Positions 8,090 to 17,023 of a stretch of 64,000 nt of DNA are shown here, piece after piece. The stretch is from Bacillota bacterium. GTDB lineage: Bacteria; Bacillota; Clostridia; Christensenellales; Aristaeellaceae. Position 1 is the stretch's first letter; the number at the start of each line of letters is the position of its first letter. Below the pieces are notes generated by a model, which saw only the letters and a program-made list of their open reading frames with translations, was not told where the DNA came from and did no database searches. The DNA is taken from positions 18,078 through 82,077 of the forward strand of contig JAEVYX010000111.1 of the NCBI GenBank assembly GCA_023392515.1. Reading direction: 5' to 3'. Position numbers and translations under genes: made by a program.

Positions 8090-9016
8090 TTGCCATCCTG
8101 GAAAAGTCAAGTGCTCCTGGGCACTTTGCGTGCCAACCGCTTTTGGACAGAACGGATCAGCCTTGGCATGATGCATGCCGATGCGCCGCCGGATCAGGTT
8201 GCACGTATGCCTATGCTGGGGACGAAAGGAACACCTCTTAATATCGGAAGCATACCTGCCATTCTTGTAAGCCCGAGTCAAGTTGCGGATTCATCCTTTA
8301 TCATCTTGCACATGCATGGCGGCGCATATGTGTCCGGCGGGTTATTGCAAGCGAGGGTGCTGGCCAGCCATATTGCGGCTGCCAGCGGCATAAAGGTCAT
8401 TACATTTGCCTACCGTCTTGCCCCTCAGCATCCCTATCCCGCTCAGTTGGAAGACGCACAGGCGGTTTATGCGTATCTTCTTTCTGAAGGATACAACCCA
8501 CGGCGCATTGCCTTTACCGGAGAAAGCGCCGGAGGAAATCTTGCCTTGGCCTTGGCCTTGAAAATGAAAGCGGACGGCATGCAGCTTCCGGCTGGCATTT
8601 TGCTTCTATCACCTTGGGGTGATCCTTTGCAAACGGGAGAAAGCTATCGTACCCTTGAAAATGAGGACCCCACACTGGACCGAGAGACTTTGATGACCTC
8701 TGCTTTGCAATTTGCAGGAGGAGACAGGGAACTGTTAAGCACGCCGATGCTTTCCCCTATCCATGCGGATTTTCGGGGATTCCCGCCGGTGCAAATCCAT
8801 GTGGGAACCAAGGAACTGTTGCTCAGCGACGCGGAAACGCTTGCCGCTGCATTTAAGCGGGACGAGGTACCGGTTTCACTTTTGCGTTGGGAAGGCATGT
8901 GTCACGTATTCCAGGTTTTCGGCTTTCAGGAAAGCCGCCTGTCCATAAAAGCTGCCGGATGCTTCCTTCGTCAATTGCTTATTTCAGAAAAGGCACCAGA
9001 AACGCTCCTTTGCTAG
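8090..9016 (+). CDS. Alpha/beta hydrolase, hormone-sensitive-lipase type esterase
   Basis: About 308 residues. The oxyanion-hole motif HGGAYVSGG near residue 80 and nucleophile elbow GESAGG near residue 145 define the HSL (class IV) esterase family, with an Asp and a His (GMCHVFQVF) later completing the triad. Such enzymes hydrolyse short acyl esters in the cytoplasm. GTG 8081, ATG 8084 and TTG 8090 are all in frame; AGGAGG at 8076-8081 is too close to the first two, so TTG at 8090 (8-nt spacing) is preferred. It is divergent from the acyltransferase gene, so an acylation/deacylation pair is possible (inference). Confidence 0.88.
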   Translation: MPSWKSQVLLGTLRANRFWTERISLGMMHADAPPDQVARMPMLGTKGTPLNIGSIPAILVSPSQVADSSFIILHMHGGAYVSGGLLQARVLASHIAAASGIKVITFAYRLAPQHPYPAQLEDAQAVYAYLLSEGYNPRRIAFTGESAGGNLALALALKMKADGMQLPAGILLLSPWGDPLQTGESYRTLENEDPTLDRETLMTSALQFAGGDRELLSTPMLSPIHADFRGFPPVQIHVGTKELLLSDAETLAAAFKRDEVPVSLLRWEGMCHVFQVFGFQESRLSIKAAGCFLRQLLISEKAPETLLC

Positions 9017-9022
9017 TCAAAT

Positions 9023-9060
9023 GAAATGCCGCAGCTTTCTCATAGAAGCCGCGGCATTTC
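9023..9060. terminator. Bidirectional terminator hairpin
   Basis: AAATGCCGCaGC pairs with GCcGCGGCATTT around a short loop between the convergent esterase and tcdA genes. Confidence 0.75.
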
Positions 9061-9090
9061 CATTCAGCACTTTATTCAATAAGCAAGGGA

Positions 9091-9846
9091 TTACCTCACG
9101 CCGCACAAGTCCTTGATGACTTCCCCGGCCAGTATGAGGCCTGCCACAGATGGTACAAATGATATACTGCCCGGTATCTGCCTTCTAACTGTGCAGGAGC
9201 GCTTGGTTTCCGGCGGACAGACACAATGATGCTTGCAGCTGAGTTCTTCTGTTTCCATAGGTTCTCTGGCAGGCTCCTTAGAATAGACCACCTTGAGGGA
9301 GTAAATCCCCCGCTTTCGAAGCTCGGTGCGCATAACTTTTGCCAATGGGCAAACCGAGGTTTTCGAGATATCCGCTACCTCAAAACGGGTGGGATCCAGC
9401 TTGTTTCCCGCACCCATGCAGCTGATGATCGGAACTCCTGCTTCTCTCGCCTTTTCCACCAGTTTCAGTTTTGCAGAAACGGTATCAATGGCATCCACCA
9501 CATAATCGTACTCCGACAGGTCGAAATCATCTGCATGATCCGCCGTATAAAACACAGGAAAATCTTTCCCCTGGATTTTGGGGTTAATCTCCTGCATGCG
9601 CTGCCTCATCACATCCACCTTTTGCTTGCCTATCGTTTTCATGGTAGCGATAAGCTGGCGGTTGATATTAGTCAGGCAGACCCTGTCATCGTCAACCAAA
9701 TCAATAGAGCCAATGCCGCTTCGTGCAAGAGCCTCCACGCAGTATGAGCCCACGCCGCCGATTCCAAATACCGCTATGCGAGCTTTTGAAAGCTTGCCCA
9801 TAGCGTCATTCCCCAAAAGCAGTTCTGTCCTTGAAAATGCGTTCAA
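9091..9846 (-). CDS. tcdA: tRNA threonylcarbamoyladenosine dehydratase, ThiF/E1-like
   Basis: A 251-residue E1-like enzyme expected to convert t6A37 in tRNA to cyclic ct6A using ATP. Seen: the nucleotide-binding GIGGVGSYCVEALARSG at residues 28-44, then DDDRVCLTNINRQ, and the D-A-I-D-T segment of the adenylation site. The C-terminal KxSVCPLAKVMR region and a further Cys-rich segment fit TcdA/CsdL. Its ATG overlaps the stop codon of the upstream HD gene (ATGA at 9843-9846), indicating translational coupling. Orthology to TcdA over other ThiF-type enzymes rests on length and C-terminal motifs. Confidence 0.9.
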   Translation of the reverse strand: MNAFSRTELLLGNDAMGKLSKARIAVFGIGGVGSYCVEALARSGIGSIDLVDDDRVCLTNINRQLIATMKTIGKQKVDVMRQRMQEINPKIQGKDFPVFYTADHADDFDLSEYDYVVDAIDTVSAKLKLVEKAREAGVPIISCMGAGNKLDPTRFEVADISKTSVCPLAKVMRTELRKRGIYSLKVVYSKEPAREPMETEELSCKHHCVCPPETKRSCTVRRQIPGSISFVPSVAGLILAGEVIKDLCGVR

Positions 9847-10445
9847 TGATTTTCACCGTTATTTTGCAGAATAGCATCCATTTTTACCTGAATATCAGCC
9901 TCGTCCACCCGCATGGCCATAATCGTCTTTTCGATCAATTCTTCCAGCGTCCATCCCAGCATTTCTGCGCCCTGATTGATTACCTGGCGTGAGCAACCGG
10001 CCGCAAAGGCAAGCGTTTTAAACTTTTTCATGACGGATTTCACTTCCATATCCTGCACGGATTTGGAAGGCCGCATTCTGGCAACCGCGCCAATCAGCCC
10101 GGTCAACTCATCTATAGCAAAGAGGACTTTCTCCATCTCATGCTCGGGCTTTACATCTACCGCAAGTCCATAACCATGGCTGGCCGTGGCATGGATAATT
10201 TGCTCATCCAAGTCCTCTTTCATCATGATTTCCTGGCTTTTTATGCAATGTTCTTCCGGATACAACTCAAAATCCAGGTCATGCAAAAGTCCCACGATAC
10301 TCCAGAATTCCTTCTCTTCCTCATATCCCAGCGTTTGGGCAAGCGCCTTCATGACGCCTGATACCACCAAGGCATGCTGCAGATGGAACGGTTCTTTGTT
10401 ATAACTGGTAAGCAAATTCCAGGCCTGTTCATAGGTAGGGCGCAT
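9843..10445 (-). CDS. HD-domain protein (putative metal-dependent phosphohydrolase)
   Basis: A 200-residue single HD domain: H near residue 22 (FHLQHALVVSG), the HD doublet in GLLHDLDFE near residues 55-56, and a later H and D (ATASHGYG, FAIDELTG). HD proteins hydrolyse phosphomonoesters or nucleotides; this subfamily is common in Clostridia without a known substrate. AGGAGG precedes the ATG. It is translationally coupled to tcdA by a 4-bp overlap, which may hint at a tRNA or nucleotide role. Confidence 0.8.
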   Translation of the reverse strand: MRPTYEQAWNLLTSYNKEPFHLQHALVVSGVMKALAQTLGYEEEKEFWSIVGLLHDLDFELYPEEHCIKSQEIMMKEDLDEQIIHATASHGYGLAVDVKPEHEMEKVLFAIDELTGLIGAVARMRPSKSVQDMEVKSVMKKFKTLAFAAGCSRQVINQGAEMLGWTLEELIEKTIMAMRVDEADIQVKMDAILQNNGENH

Positions 10446-10518
10446 ATGGTTCTTCCTCCTGTATTACCCTGGCCGCCTAAAAGCGCCGGGACAAAACATT
10501 ATCATTGTACAGTATATA

Positions 10519-10549
10519 CAAAAACCCCTCTTTGGGAAAGGGGTTTTGG
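10519..10549 (-). terminator. Rho-independent terminator after phoR
   Basis: CAAAACCCC/GGGGTTTTTG hairpin. On the minus strand it ends in GGGGTTTTTG just past the phoR stop codon, so it ends the pho operon. Confidence 0.8.
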
Positions 10550-10567
10550 CGTTTTATGTCTCTCCGT

Positions 10568-11959
10568 CTATTCATATAAGCTGTCTGCCCCTAAATCGCT
10601 GGGAAATTGAACAGAAAATGTACTGCCTTCCCCAGGCCTGCTCTTCACCTGAAGGCTGCCCCCATAGTTTTGCGCAATGTGTTTGACGATAGAAAGCCCA
10701 AGGCCTGTACCGCCGGTCTGCCTGCTATGGGATTTATCTATCCGGTAAAAACGTTCAAAAATCCGGGTCAAATACTGCTCCTCCATGCCGATGCCGTCAT
10801 CCTCCACAGAAAGGAACGACTCGGCCAAGTGTATGGCTACATGTCCTGTAGGCTTCCCATAGCGAATGGCGTTATCCACCAAATTGTAAATCAATTCCCA
10901 TATCTCCCGGGAAGCTGCCCAAACGTAGCCCGTGCCATCCATGGCAAGGGTAATGTTTCGGGCTTTTGCCAAGGGCTCCAACGCCTGGATCACATCTTTC
11001 GCAAGGGGCTGCAGGGCTACCCTTTCCAGTTTTTCAGGCTGCTTGCTTTCGGCTTTGCTCAAGCGCAGAATATCATTGATGATGTTCAGCAGCCTGTCAC
11101 TTTCCGAAACGATACGCTGCAGGTACAGCTTCTGCTTTTCCTGGTCAGAGACCATGCCTCCTGCTAAAAGCTCGGCAAAACCCTTGATGGAAGTCAATGG
11201 GGTTTTCAATTCATGAGAGGCATTGGCAACAAAGTCCGTACGCAATTGTTGTGTTTTACGGACTTCCTCAAAATCGTATTTTAATTTCTCGATCAGATAG
11301 CTGATATTACCTAAAATAGGCTGAACTTCTTCCTCCACATCTTTGGTATCCAGGTACAGACTCTTCTCATCCCCTCTATCCAGAAGCAAATCGTTGATGC
11401 GGATGAAAAGTTTTGTTACCCGAAGGCCAAGATAACGGGTAAACAGCGGCACCGCCGCAAGCAATATCAGGCACAAAAAAGCAAGAACCGGCACAAGGGG
11501 CTGCAAATATGTCAAAGTTGTGGCCGTAGGATAACTCAAACGCAAAATTAGTCCATCTGATACCATTTGGGCGGCATACAGCATTTGAATTCCGGTTGTG
11601 GCGCTTTTTCGGACATCCGTTCCCACTTCTCCCGCCATTGCCTGCCGAATCTCCGGCCGGTCGCCATGCGGCACCATTTCATCCGCTGCCGCCACGCTGT
11701 CGGATAACACGAGCCCTTGCGTGTCAAGTAAAGTGACTCTTAAGTTTTCATCCTCTGCGGCAATGCTCCTGGCAAGCCGGTCAAGGTCTTTCGATTCATC
11801 CTCCGACAGCATTACCCGTGCCATATTGATAAGAACCCGAAGGTTTTTTTCCACAGTGCTGCGCTGCACTTTGGAAAATACAAGTATACAACCAGTTAAA
11901 AGCACCAGCATGATGGTAAGCGCCCCGGCATAGCACGCGATTTTTACATACCGCTTCAT
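10568..11959 (-). CDS. phoR: Phosphate-sensing histidine kinase
   Basis: A 463-residue membrane kinase. An N-terminal helix (residues ~8-28) and a second near 148-170 bracket an extracytoplasmic sensor of ~120 residues. Then follow a HAMP-like linker, the H box FVANASHELKTPLTS with the phospho-acceptor His near 246, the N box NLVDNAIRYG, G1 VEDDGIGM, F box FERFYRID and G2 GGTGLGLSIV. This is the PhoR type that phosphorylates PhoB under phosphate limitation, with PhoU and PstB normally holding it off. It follows phoB by 7 bp and is last in the operon. Sensor divergence leaves the exact ligand mechanism open. Confidence 0.9.
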   Translation of the reverse strand: MKRYVKIACYAGALTIMLVLLTGCILVFSKVQRSTVEKNLRVLINMARVMLSEDESKDLDRLARSIAAEDENLRVTLLDTQGLVLSDSVAAADEMVPHGDRPEIRQAMAGEVGTDVRKSATTGIQMLYAAQMVSDGLILRLSYPTATTLTYLQPLVPVLAFLCLILLAAVPLFTRYLGLRVTKLFIRINDLLLDRGDEKSLYLDTKDVEEEVQPILGNISYLIEKLKYDFEEVRKTQQLRTDFVANASHELKTPLTSIKGFAELLAGGMVSDQEKQKLYLQRIVSESDRLLNIINDILRLSKAESKQPEKLERVALQPLAKDVIQALEPLAKARNITLAMDGTGYVWAASREIWELIYNLVDNAIRYGKPTGHVAIHLAESFLSVEDDGIGMEEQYLTRIFERFYRIDKSHSRQTGGTGLGLSIVKHIAQNYGGSLQVKSRPGEGSTFSVQFPSDLGADSLYE

Positions 11960-11966
11960 GCCCTTT

Positions 11967-12650
11967 TCAATCCTTCTTCATCCGGTAGCCGTAGCCGCGG
12001 ACTGTTTCAATATATCGGGGATTATCCGCACTGTCTCCCAGCTTCATGCGCAGGGAACGCACGTGAAAATCCACCGTACGGGTGGTTTCCCCACTGAAAT
12101 CGTACCCCCATACATTCTCCAAAAGCCGGTCACGACTCACCACAAAGCCGGCATGGCGGCAAAGGTATTCCAGCAGTTCCAGCTCTTGATGCGTCAGTTT
12201 GATGGGCAGGTTGTCTTTTTTTACTTCTTTTTTGTCAAAATCCATGGTCAGGTCTTTCAGGCGGATAACGCTTCCCCCATCCTCCATGCGGCGAAGCGCC
12301 GTCTTAACCCGGGCCTGCAATTCCAATACGCCAAAGGGTTTGGTGATATAATCCTCCGCGCCCATTTCCAGACCCCGCACCTTGTCCAATTCTTCGCCCT
12401 TGGCCGACAGGATAATCACCGGCACATTAGCCGTCTCCGCCGTTTCCTTCCATGTTTTCAAAATGGACCAGCCATCCTTGCCGGGCAGCATGATATCCAA
12501 AAGCAGTAGTTGCGGCGCTTCCTGCCGAATCTTATCCCACAGTTTGTCCGCATCAGTCATGAGCTGGGCCTCATGACCTGCAGCGCCCAACGTCGCGGCA
12601 ATCAATTCACCGATATTTTCATCATCTTCCACGATATATATTTTAGCCAT
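11967..12650 (-). CDS. phoB: Phosphate regulon response regulator, OmpR family
   Basis: A 227-residue regulator: a receiver domain (acidic EDDE at 8-11, phospho-acceptor Asp in LLLDIMLPGKDG near 53, the switch Lys in YITKPF) and a C-terminal winged helix ending in RYIETVRGYGYRM. It should bind phosphate-responsive promoters and activate uptake genes. AAAGGAGAAGGCA precedes the ATG. Placed between phoU and phoR in the pst operon, its identity as PhoB is strongly supported by context. Confidence 0.93.
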   Translation of the reverse strand: MAKIYIVEDDENIGELIAATLGAAGHEAQLMTDADKLWDKIRQEAPQLLLLDIMLPGKDGWSILKTWKETAETANVPVIILSAKGEELDKVRGLEMGAEDYITKPFGVLELQARVKTALRRMEDGGSVIRLKDLTMDFDKKEVKKDNLPIKLTHQELELLEYLCRHAGFVVSRDRLLENVWGYDFSGETTRTVDFHVRSLRMKLGDSADNPRYIETVRGYGYRMKKD

Positions 12651-12661
12651 TGCCTTCTCCT

Positions 12662-13318
12662 TTACAGAATTTTTCTATTTTTGTGTTCTCCGGTCATGGC
12701 AAAGATTACCCACTCGGCAATGTTTTGAGCATGGTCTCCAATGCGCTCCAGATATTTTGCAATCATCAGCTCATCCATCTTCTGGCTGGAACAGGTCGGG
12801 TCTTTTGCAATATCATCCGCAAGGTCCTTACGCACCTGCATGAAAAGACGGTCTATCTCGTCATCTGACTGGATCACCGCCTCAGCCAGCATTTTGTCTC
12901 CCGACTGAAACGCATGGATCGCCTCATTTACCATAATAACACATTTTTCCGCCATCGTGTAGAGTTGAGCCGGCCTGGCGTTGGGTTTTTCCCCCAAATG
13001 CAAGACTATTTCTGCAATATCCGCCCCTTGGTCACATATGCGTTCCATGTCTGTAATCATTTTGAGCGCCGTGGAGATGGTTCGGAGGTCTTTGGCCACA
13101 GGCTGCTCCGACAAAAGAATCAAGAGGGACTTTCGCTCGATGGACAATTCCAGTTCATCGGCAATATGGTCGTTTTCATAAACCTTTCGTGCAAGTGCCT
13201 GGCTGCCCGTGCGCAAGGCCTCCATGGCGTTGGACAGGGTATCTTCAATGAAAAGGCTCATTTGCTTAAGTTCTTCATTCAATTCCCACATTTCCCGTTC
13301 AAACTTATTGCGCATCAT
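12662..13318 (-). CDS. phoU: Phosphate transport regulator
   Basis: A 218-residue all-helical protein with two PhoU repeats, each carrying the E/DxxxD metal-binding pattern (KMITDMERICDQGADIA near 80-96, and IAKYLERIGDHAQNIAEW near the C-terminus). It links the PstB ATPase to PhoR signalling and limits phosphate import. Its start overlaps the pstB stop codon; two adjacent ATGs are possible, with GGAGG 5 or 8 nt upstream. It sits in the conserved order pstB-phoU. Confidence 0.93.
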   Translation of the reverse strand: MMRNKFEREMWELNEELKQMSLFIEDTLSNAMEALRTGSQALARKVYENDHIADELELSIERKSLLILLSEQPVAKDLRTISTALKMITDMERICDQGADIAEIVLHLGEKPNARPAQLYTMAEKCVIMVNEAIHAFQSGDKMLAEAVIQSDDEIDRLFMQVRKDLADDIAKDPTCSSQKMDELMIAKYLERIGDHAQNIAEWVIFAMTGEHKNRKIL

Positions 13319-14061
13319 CCGAACCTCCCTGTAATATAGTCTTCTGTCTTCTGTTTTTGCGGATGAGAGAACAGGGTCAGCGTATCGTCAAACTCCACCA
13401 TTTCACCGTGGAGAAAGAATGCCGTCCGGTCGGATATGCGCGCAGCCTGCTGCATGTTATGCGTAACAATGACAATGGTGTATTGGGTTTTTAGTTCGTT
13501 CATCAAGTCTTCAATGCGGCTGGTGGAAATGGGGTCCAAGGCGCTGGTGGGCTCATCCATCAAAAGCACCTCCGGGGAAACTGCAAGCGCCCGCGCAATG
13601 CATACCCGCTGCTGCTGGCCGCCGGACAGGCTCATGGCGCTTTTTTTCAGGCGGTCTTTCACCTCATCCCAAATGGCGGCCTGGCGTAGGCTTTTTTCCA
13701 CCGTTTCATCCAACAGGTCCTTTTTGCGGATACCGTGCGTTCTTGGTCCATAGGCGATATTGTCATATATACACATGGGAAAGGGATTCGGCTTTTGAAA
13801 TACCATGCCTACCCTGCGACGCAAATCCGTTACGTTCAACTCATGATAGATATCTTGGCCATCCAGCAATGCTTTTCCTTCCACCTTGCACCCTTCCACC
13901 AAATCATTCATCCGGTTCAGAATTTTGAGCAGGGTGGATTTTCCACAGCCTGAGGGGCCTATCAGGGCCGTGATTTCATTTTCCGCTATAGAAAAGGATA
14001 CATCCTTTAATGCCTGGAAGCTTCCATAATACAGATTGATATTTTTAAGCTCGATTTTCAT
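13315..14061 (-). CDS. pstB: Phosphate ABC transporter ATP-binding protein
   Basis: A 248-residue ATPase with Walker A GPSGCGKST, Q-loop FQKPNPFPM (the Asn-Pro-Phe-Pro signature of PstB), LSGGQQQR signature, Walker B VLLMDEPTSALDP and switch His in VTHNMQQA. It powers phosphate import with PstA and PstC. ATG at 14061 is preferred to the TTG at 14064. It overlaps the end of pstA by 17 bp. Confidence 0.96.
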   Translation of the reverse strand: MKIELKNINLYYGSFQALKDVSFSIAENEITALIGPSGCGKSTLLKILNRMNDLVEGCKVEGKALLDGQDIYHELNVTDLRRRVGMVFQKPNPFPMCIYDNIAYGPRTHGIRKKDLLDETVEKSLRQAAIWDEVKDRLKKSAMSLSGGQQQRVCIARALAVSPEVLLMDEPTSALDPISTSRIEDLMNELKTQYTIVIVTHNMQQAARISDRTAFFLHGEMVEFDDTLTLFSHPQKQKTEDYITGRFG

Positions 14062-14884
14062 CAAACTTTCCCGCCTTTTTACTAAAGTATTTAGTCAGCA
14101 AATTAATCGCCGTCACCAGCACCAGCAGAACCACACCGGCCACAAAGGCAACATTGCGCCCCTCCATGCCCCCATCCCGGGTGGAGATATACATGTGCAC
14201 GGCCAGCGTCCGGCTGGAATCCATCAGCGTACCCGGCATTTTTGCCACGCTGCCCAAGGTGAAGATCAGCGCCGCTGTCTCCCCTACGATGCGGCCGACG
14301 CTCAGCACCATGGCAGACAGGATGCCTCTTGCCGCCGCAGGAATCACAATCCGCATCACTGTGCGTAATTTTCCTGCGCCCAAGCCGAAGCTGCCTTCCC
14401 GGTATAAATCAGGCACGGACAAAATGGATTCTTCAGAGGTGCGGATGATGGTAGGCAGTACCATGATAGACACCGTCAAAATACCAGACAGAAGCGAGTA
14501 GCCCATCTTTAGTGCTGTTCCGAAAAACAGCGCGCCAAAAAGCCCGTAGATAATGGAGGGAATCCCCGCCAATGTTTCGGTAGCCAGGCGGATGATGCGT
14601 ACCAGACGGCTGCCCTTTTTTGCGTATTCGCATAGGTAAATGGCACAACCCAGTCCAAGAGGCGCAGAAATCAGCAAAGACAAGGCTACCAGAATCAGCG
14701 TTGTCACAATGGCAAAGCTCATGGAGGGATTATCCGAGGAATATGGGCCAAACAGCAAATCCCAGCTTATATAAGGTACTCCACCGATAAAAATGTAGGT
14801 CACGATCCACAAAAGCACTCCTATGGTAAGAAGGATGGCAACCCAGCACAGAATGGTCAGAATTTGCGACTTAGCTTTTCTCAC
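14045..14884 (-). CDS. pstA: Phosphate ABC transporter permease
   Basis: A 279-residue protein with six predicted membrane helices and a binding-protein-dependent transport core (EAA-like loop near YREGSFGLGAGKLRTVMRIVIP). Start is GTG at 14884 with GGAGG upstream. It overlaps the end of pstC by 14 bp and the start of pstB, so the permease and ATPase genes are translated together. Confidence 0.94.
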   Translation of the reverse strand: MRKAKSQILTILCWVAILLTIGVLLWIVTYIFIGGVPYISWDLLFGPYSSDNPSMSFAIVTTLILVALSLLISAPLGLGCAIYLCEYAKKGSRLVRIIRLATETLAGIPSIIYGLFGALFFGTALKMGYSLLSGILTVSIMVLPTIIRTSEESILSVPDLYREGSFGLGAGKLRTVMRIVIPAAARGILSAMVLSVGRIVGETAALIFTLGSVAKMPGTLMDSSRTLAVHMYISTRDGGMEGRNVAFVAGVVLLVLVTAINLLTKYFSKKAGKFDENRA

Positions 14885-15746
14885 GCCGCGCGCCTCCTTT
14901 CGTCATATATCCCAGAGAAAGATTCAGCACAAGGATAAACACAAACAAGACAGCTCCGGTAGCAATGAGCGCATCATAATGCAGCCCGCTGGCATAGCTC
15001 ATTTCCGATACGATATTTACCGTCAGTGTCCGCACGGATTTAAAAATGGAGGAGGGCAAAATGTTACTGTTTCCCGCCACCATGCCAACCGCAATGGTTT
15101 CTCCGATGGCCCGGCCCATACCCAATACCAAAGAGGTTACAATTCCCCGGCCGGCGGCAGGTACAAGCACGCGAAAAGCGGCTTCAGCATGGGTTGCTCC
15201 CAGTGCGATGGCTCCATCATAGTAGGCTGAAGGCAGCGCCCGTATGGCATTTTCGCTGACAGTGATGATAGTGGGAAGGATCATGATTGCCAGCACTATG
15301 GATGCCGCTAAAACGCTGTTTCCGTTGCCGGGAAAATGCTCCGCAATGAACGGGACAATGATCATCATCCCGAAAAATCCATAGATGATGGACGGAATCC
15401 CCGCCAGGAGCGACACACCCTGAGACAATACCCCGTAAATCCGCTTCGGGCAGAATTTCGCCAAAAAAATTGCCGAAAGAAGTCCAACGGGTACACCTAA
15501 AATGAGGGAACCTCCGGTTACATAAAGACTGCCGATGATCATGTACAAAATTCCGAACTGCTGTGGCTGGTTATTAGGCTTCCAGGCCGTGCCGGTGAGG
15601 AATTTGATGACCCCAATTTCCCGAAGCGCAGGCCATGCGCCGCCAAAGATGAACAGGCACATGCATAGCACTGCCGCCACCGAGACAAGGGAGGAAAGGA
15701 AAAACAGTGCTTTGCTTCCTCTTTCCAGCCATACGCGCTTTTTCAT
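14871..15746 (-). CDS. pstC: Phosphate ABC transporter permease
   Basis: A 291-residue six-helix permease. The EAA-like segment YYDGAIALGATHAEAAFRVL and the N-terminal helix after MKKRVWLERG are typical. It forms the channel with PstA. AGGAG lies 12 nt from the ATG, longer than ideal. A terminator stands between it and pstS, so it depends on read-through or on its own promoter in the 177-bp gap, which I could not define. Confidence 0.94.
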   Translation of the reverse strand: MKKRVWLERGSKALFFLSSLVSVAAVLCMCLFIFGGAWPALREIGVIKFLTGTAWKPNNQPQQFGILYMIIGSLYVTGGSLILGVPVGLLSAIFLAKFCPKRIYGVLSQGVSLLAGIPSIIYGFFGMMIIVPFIAEHFPGNGNSVLAASIVLAIMILPTIITVSENAIRALPSAYYDGAIALGATHAEAAFRVLVPAAGRGIVTSLVLGMGRAIGETIAVGMVAGNSNILPSSIFKSVRTLTVNIVSEMSYASGLHYDALIATGAVLFVFILVLNLSLGYMTKGGARREKS

Positions 15747-15869
15747 GTAAATTCGCGTCTCCTACACTTTCTTCTTTTATTCTTATACGTCTATATTGTA
15801 TGAGAAACTTGTTTTTGATCGATAAGGCGATTGTAAGATGTAAGAAAGAAACATAATCCGGCAAGATCA

Positions 15870-15900
15870 AAAAAGAGGCGGCAACGCTTGCCGTCTCTTT
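15870..15900 (-). terminator. Intra-operon terminator between pstS and pstC
   Basis: On the minus strand AAAGAGaCGGCAAgcgTTGCCGcCTCTTTTTT, a strong stem with six T residues. It would yield excess pstS transcript relative to pstCAB, the usual stoichiometry for binding-protein transporters. Confidence 0.85.
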
Positions 15901-15923
15901 GAATCAATGTATTTTTGTTTTTG

Positions 15924-16796
15924 TTATTTCGCCGCAGTTACGGCATCCCAGGTGCGGATTTCCCCGGTAAAGATGGCGGTGATCTGCTCGCTGCTCAGGG
16001 CGCTTACATCATTTTGATTATTGACAACCACCGCGATACCATCATGAGCGAACACGCTGGGCTCCAGAACCGCCGCTTCTTCTTCCTTCAGTTCGCGGCT
16101 GGACATGCCGATGTCTACTTTGGCTTCCGTCACATCTTTGATGCCGGCGGAAGAACCGTTGTAGGTGATTTCAATCGCCACCTCGGGGTTCAGGGCAGAA
16201 TAGGCTTCCTTCAGCTTTTCGATGACCTTCTCTACGGAGGTGGAGCCGGACAATGTCAATTTGCCGCTAAGCCCTACAGCCGCATATTCGGGAGCATCTT
16301 CTACAGCGTTAATATAGCCATTGCCAGAAACAATTTCCTGGCCCTGCGCAGAAGCCACGAAGGCGATGAAATCTTTCGCAAGTGTATTTTCTGATGATTT
16401 GGGCAGCGCCAGTACAAAAGGCCGGGAAATTTTATACGCACCGGCTTTCACATTCTCCACGGTGGCTTCCACATCATCTACAGAAACAGCCTTCACCTTG
16501 TCGGTGACAGCGCCCAAGGAGGTGTAGCCGATGGCGTACTGGTCTACTTCCACTTTGGAGGACACTTCGTCGGTAGAGCTTACAAGAACTGCTTCCGCAA
16601 AAAGACGATCTTCCGTAACATCGCCGTTTTTGACCAGAATTTTCATCAGCTCGTCAAAGGCGCCACGGGTACCGGAGCTGGCTTCACGGGAGATCACGGT
16701 AATTTCCTGGGATTTGTCAAACGCTTGCGCCATAGCGGGAAGGGCAAAGGCTAAAACCATCAGTAGGCTTGCTGCAATCAGAGCGGTCTTCTTCAT
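15924..16796 (-). CDS. pstS: Phosphate ABC transporter substrate-binding protein
   Basis: A 290-residue binding protein. Residues 1-24 form a signal peptide ending ALPAMAQA, an AxA-type site; there is no lipobox Cys, unusual for a monoderm PstS. The mature part has phosphate-contact motifs SREASSGTRGAF (residues ~35-46) and later LTLSGSTSVEKV and TYNGSSAGIKDV. The segment order looks circularly shifted compared with E. coli PstS: the SSGTRGAF motif comes before SGSTS, as if two half-domains were swapped. First gene of the pst-pho operon; a TATACT box upstream has only a weak -35. Confidence 0.88.
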   Translation of the reverse strand: MKKTALIAASLLMVLAFALPAMAQAFDKSQEITVISREASSGTRGAFDELMKILVKNGDVTEDRLFAEAVLVSSTDEVSSKVEVDQYAIGYTSLGAVTDKVKAVSVDDVEATVENVKAGAYKISRPFVLALPKSSENTLAKDFIAFVASAQGQEIVSGNGYINAVEDAPEYAAVGLSGKLTLSGSTSVEKVIEKLKEAYSALNPEVAIEITYNGSSAGIKDVTEAKVDIGMSSRELKEEEAAVLEPSVFAHDGIAVVVNNQNDVSALSSEQITAIFTGEIRTWDAVTAAK

Positions 16797-16920
16797 ACTT
16801 TTCTTCTCTCCTCACATCGTCTTTCATTTGGTACGATGCAAGTATAAATCTTCACTGTGTGGAGCAATCCAGCACTTTGTAATCATCCGGGAAGAAAAAG
16901 AAAGCATGTTGAAAGAGAAA

Positions 16921-16981
16921 GGCCCTACGCCAAGCAGGGAAGCTTTTGCCTTTATTAGCTTCCTCGACCGGCATAGGGCTG
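16921..16981 (-). terminator. Two-stem terminator-like structure after the HAD gene
   Basis: Outer arms GGCCCTAcGCC and GGCaTAGGGCT enclose an inner hairpin GGAAGCT/AGCTTCC. On the minus strand the outer stem is followed by TTTCTCTTTC. It probably ends the HAD phosphatase transcript ahead of pstS. Confidence 0.65.
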
Positions 16982-17023
16982 GTTTAATTATGAGATTGCT
17001 CCTCAATACACTTTACATCATTA

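Noticed and set aside
15747..15923. TTACA direct repeats near 15840 as a Pho box
   Set aside because: Spacing is 7 bp rather than the 11 bp of PhoP/PhoB sites, and there is no matching promoter.
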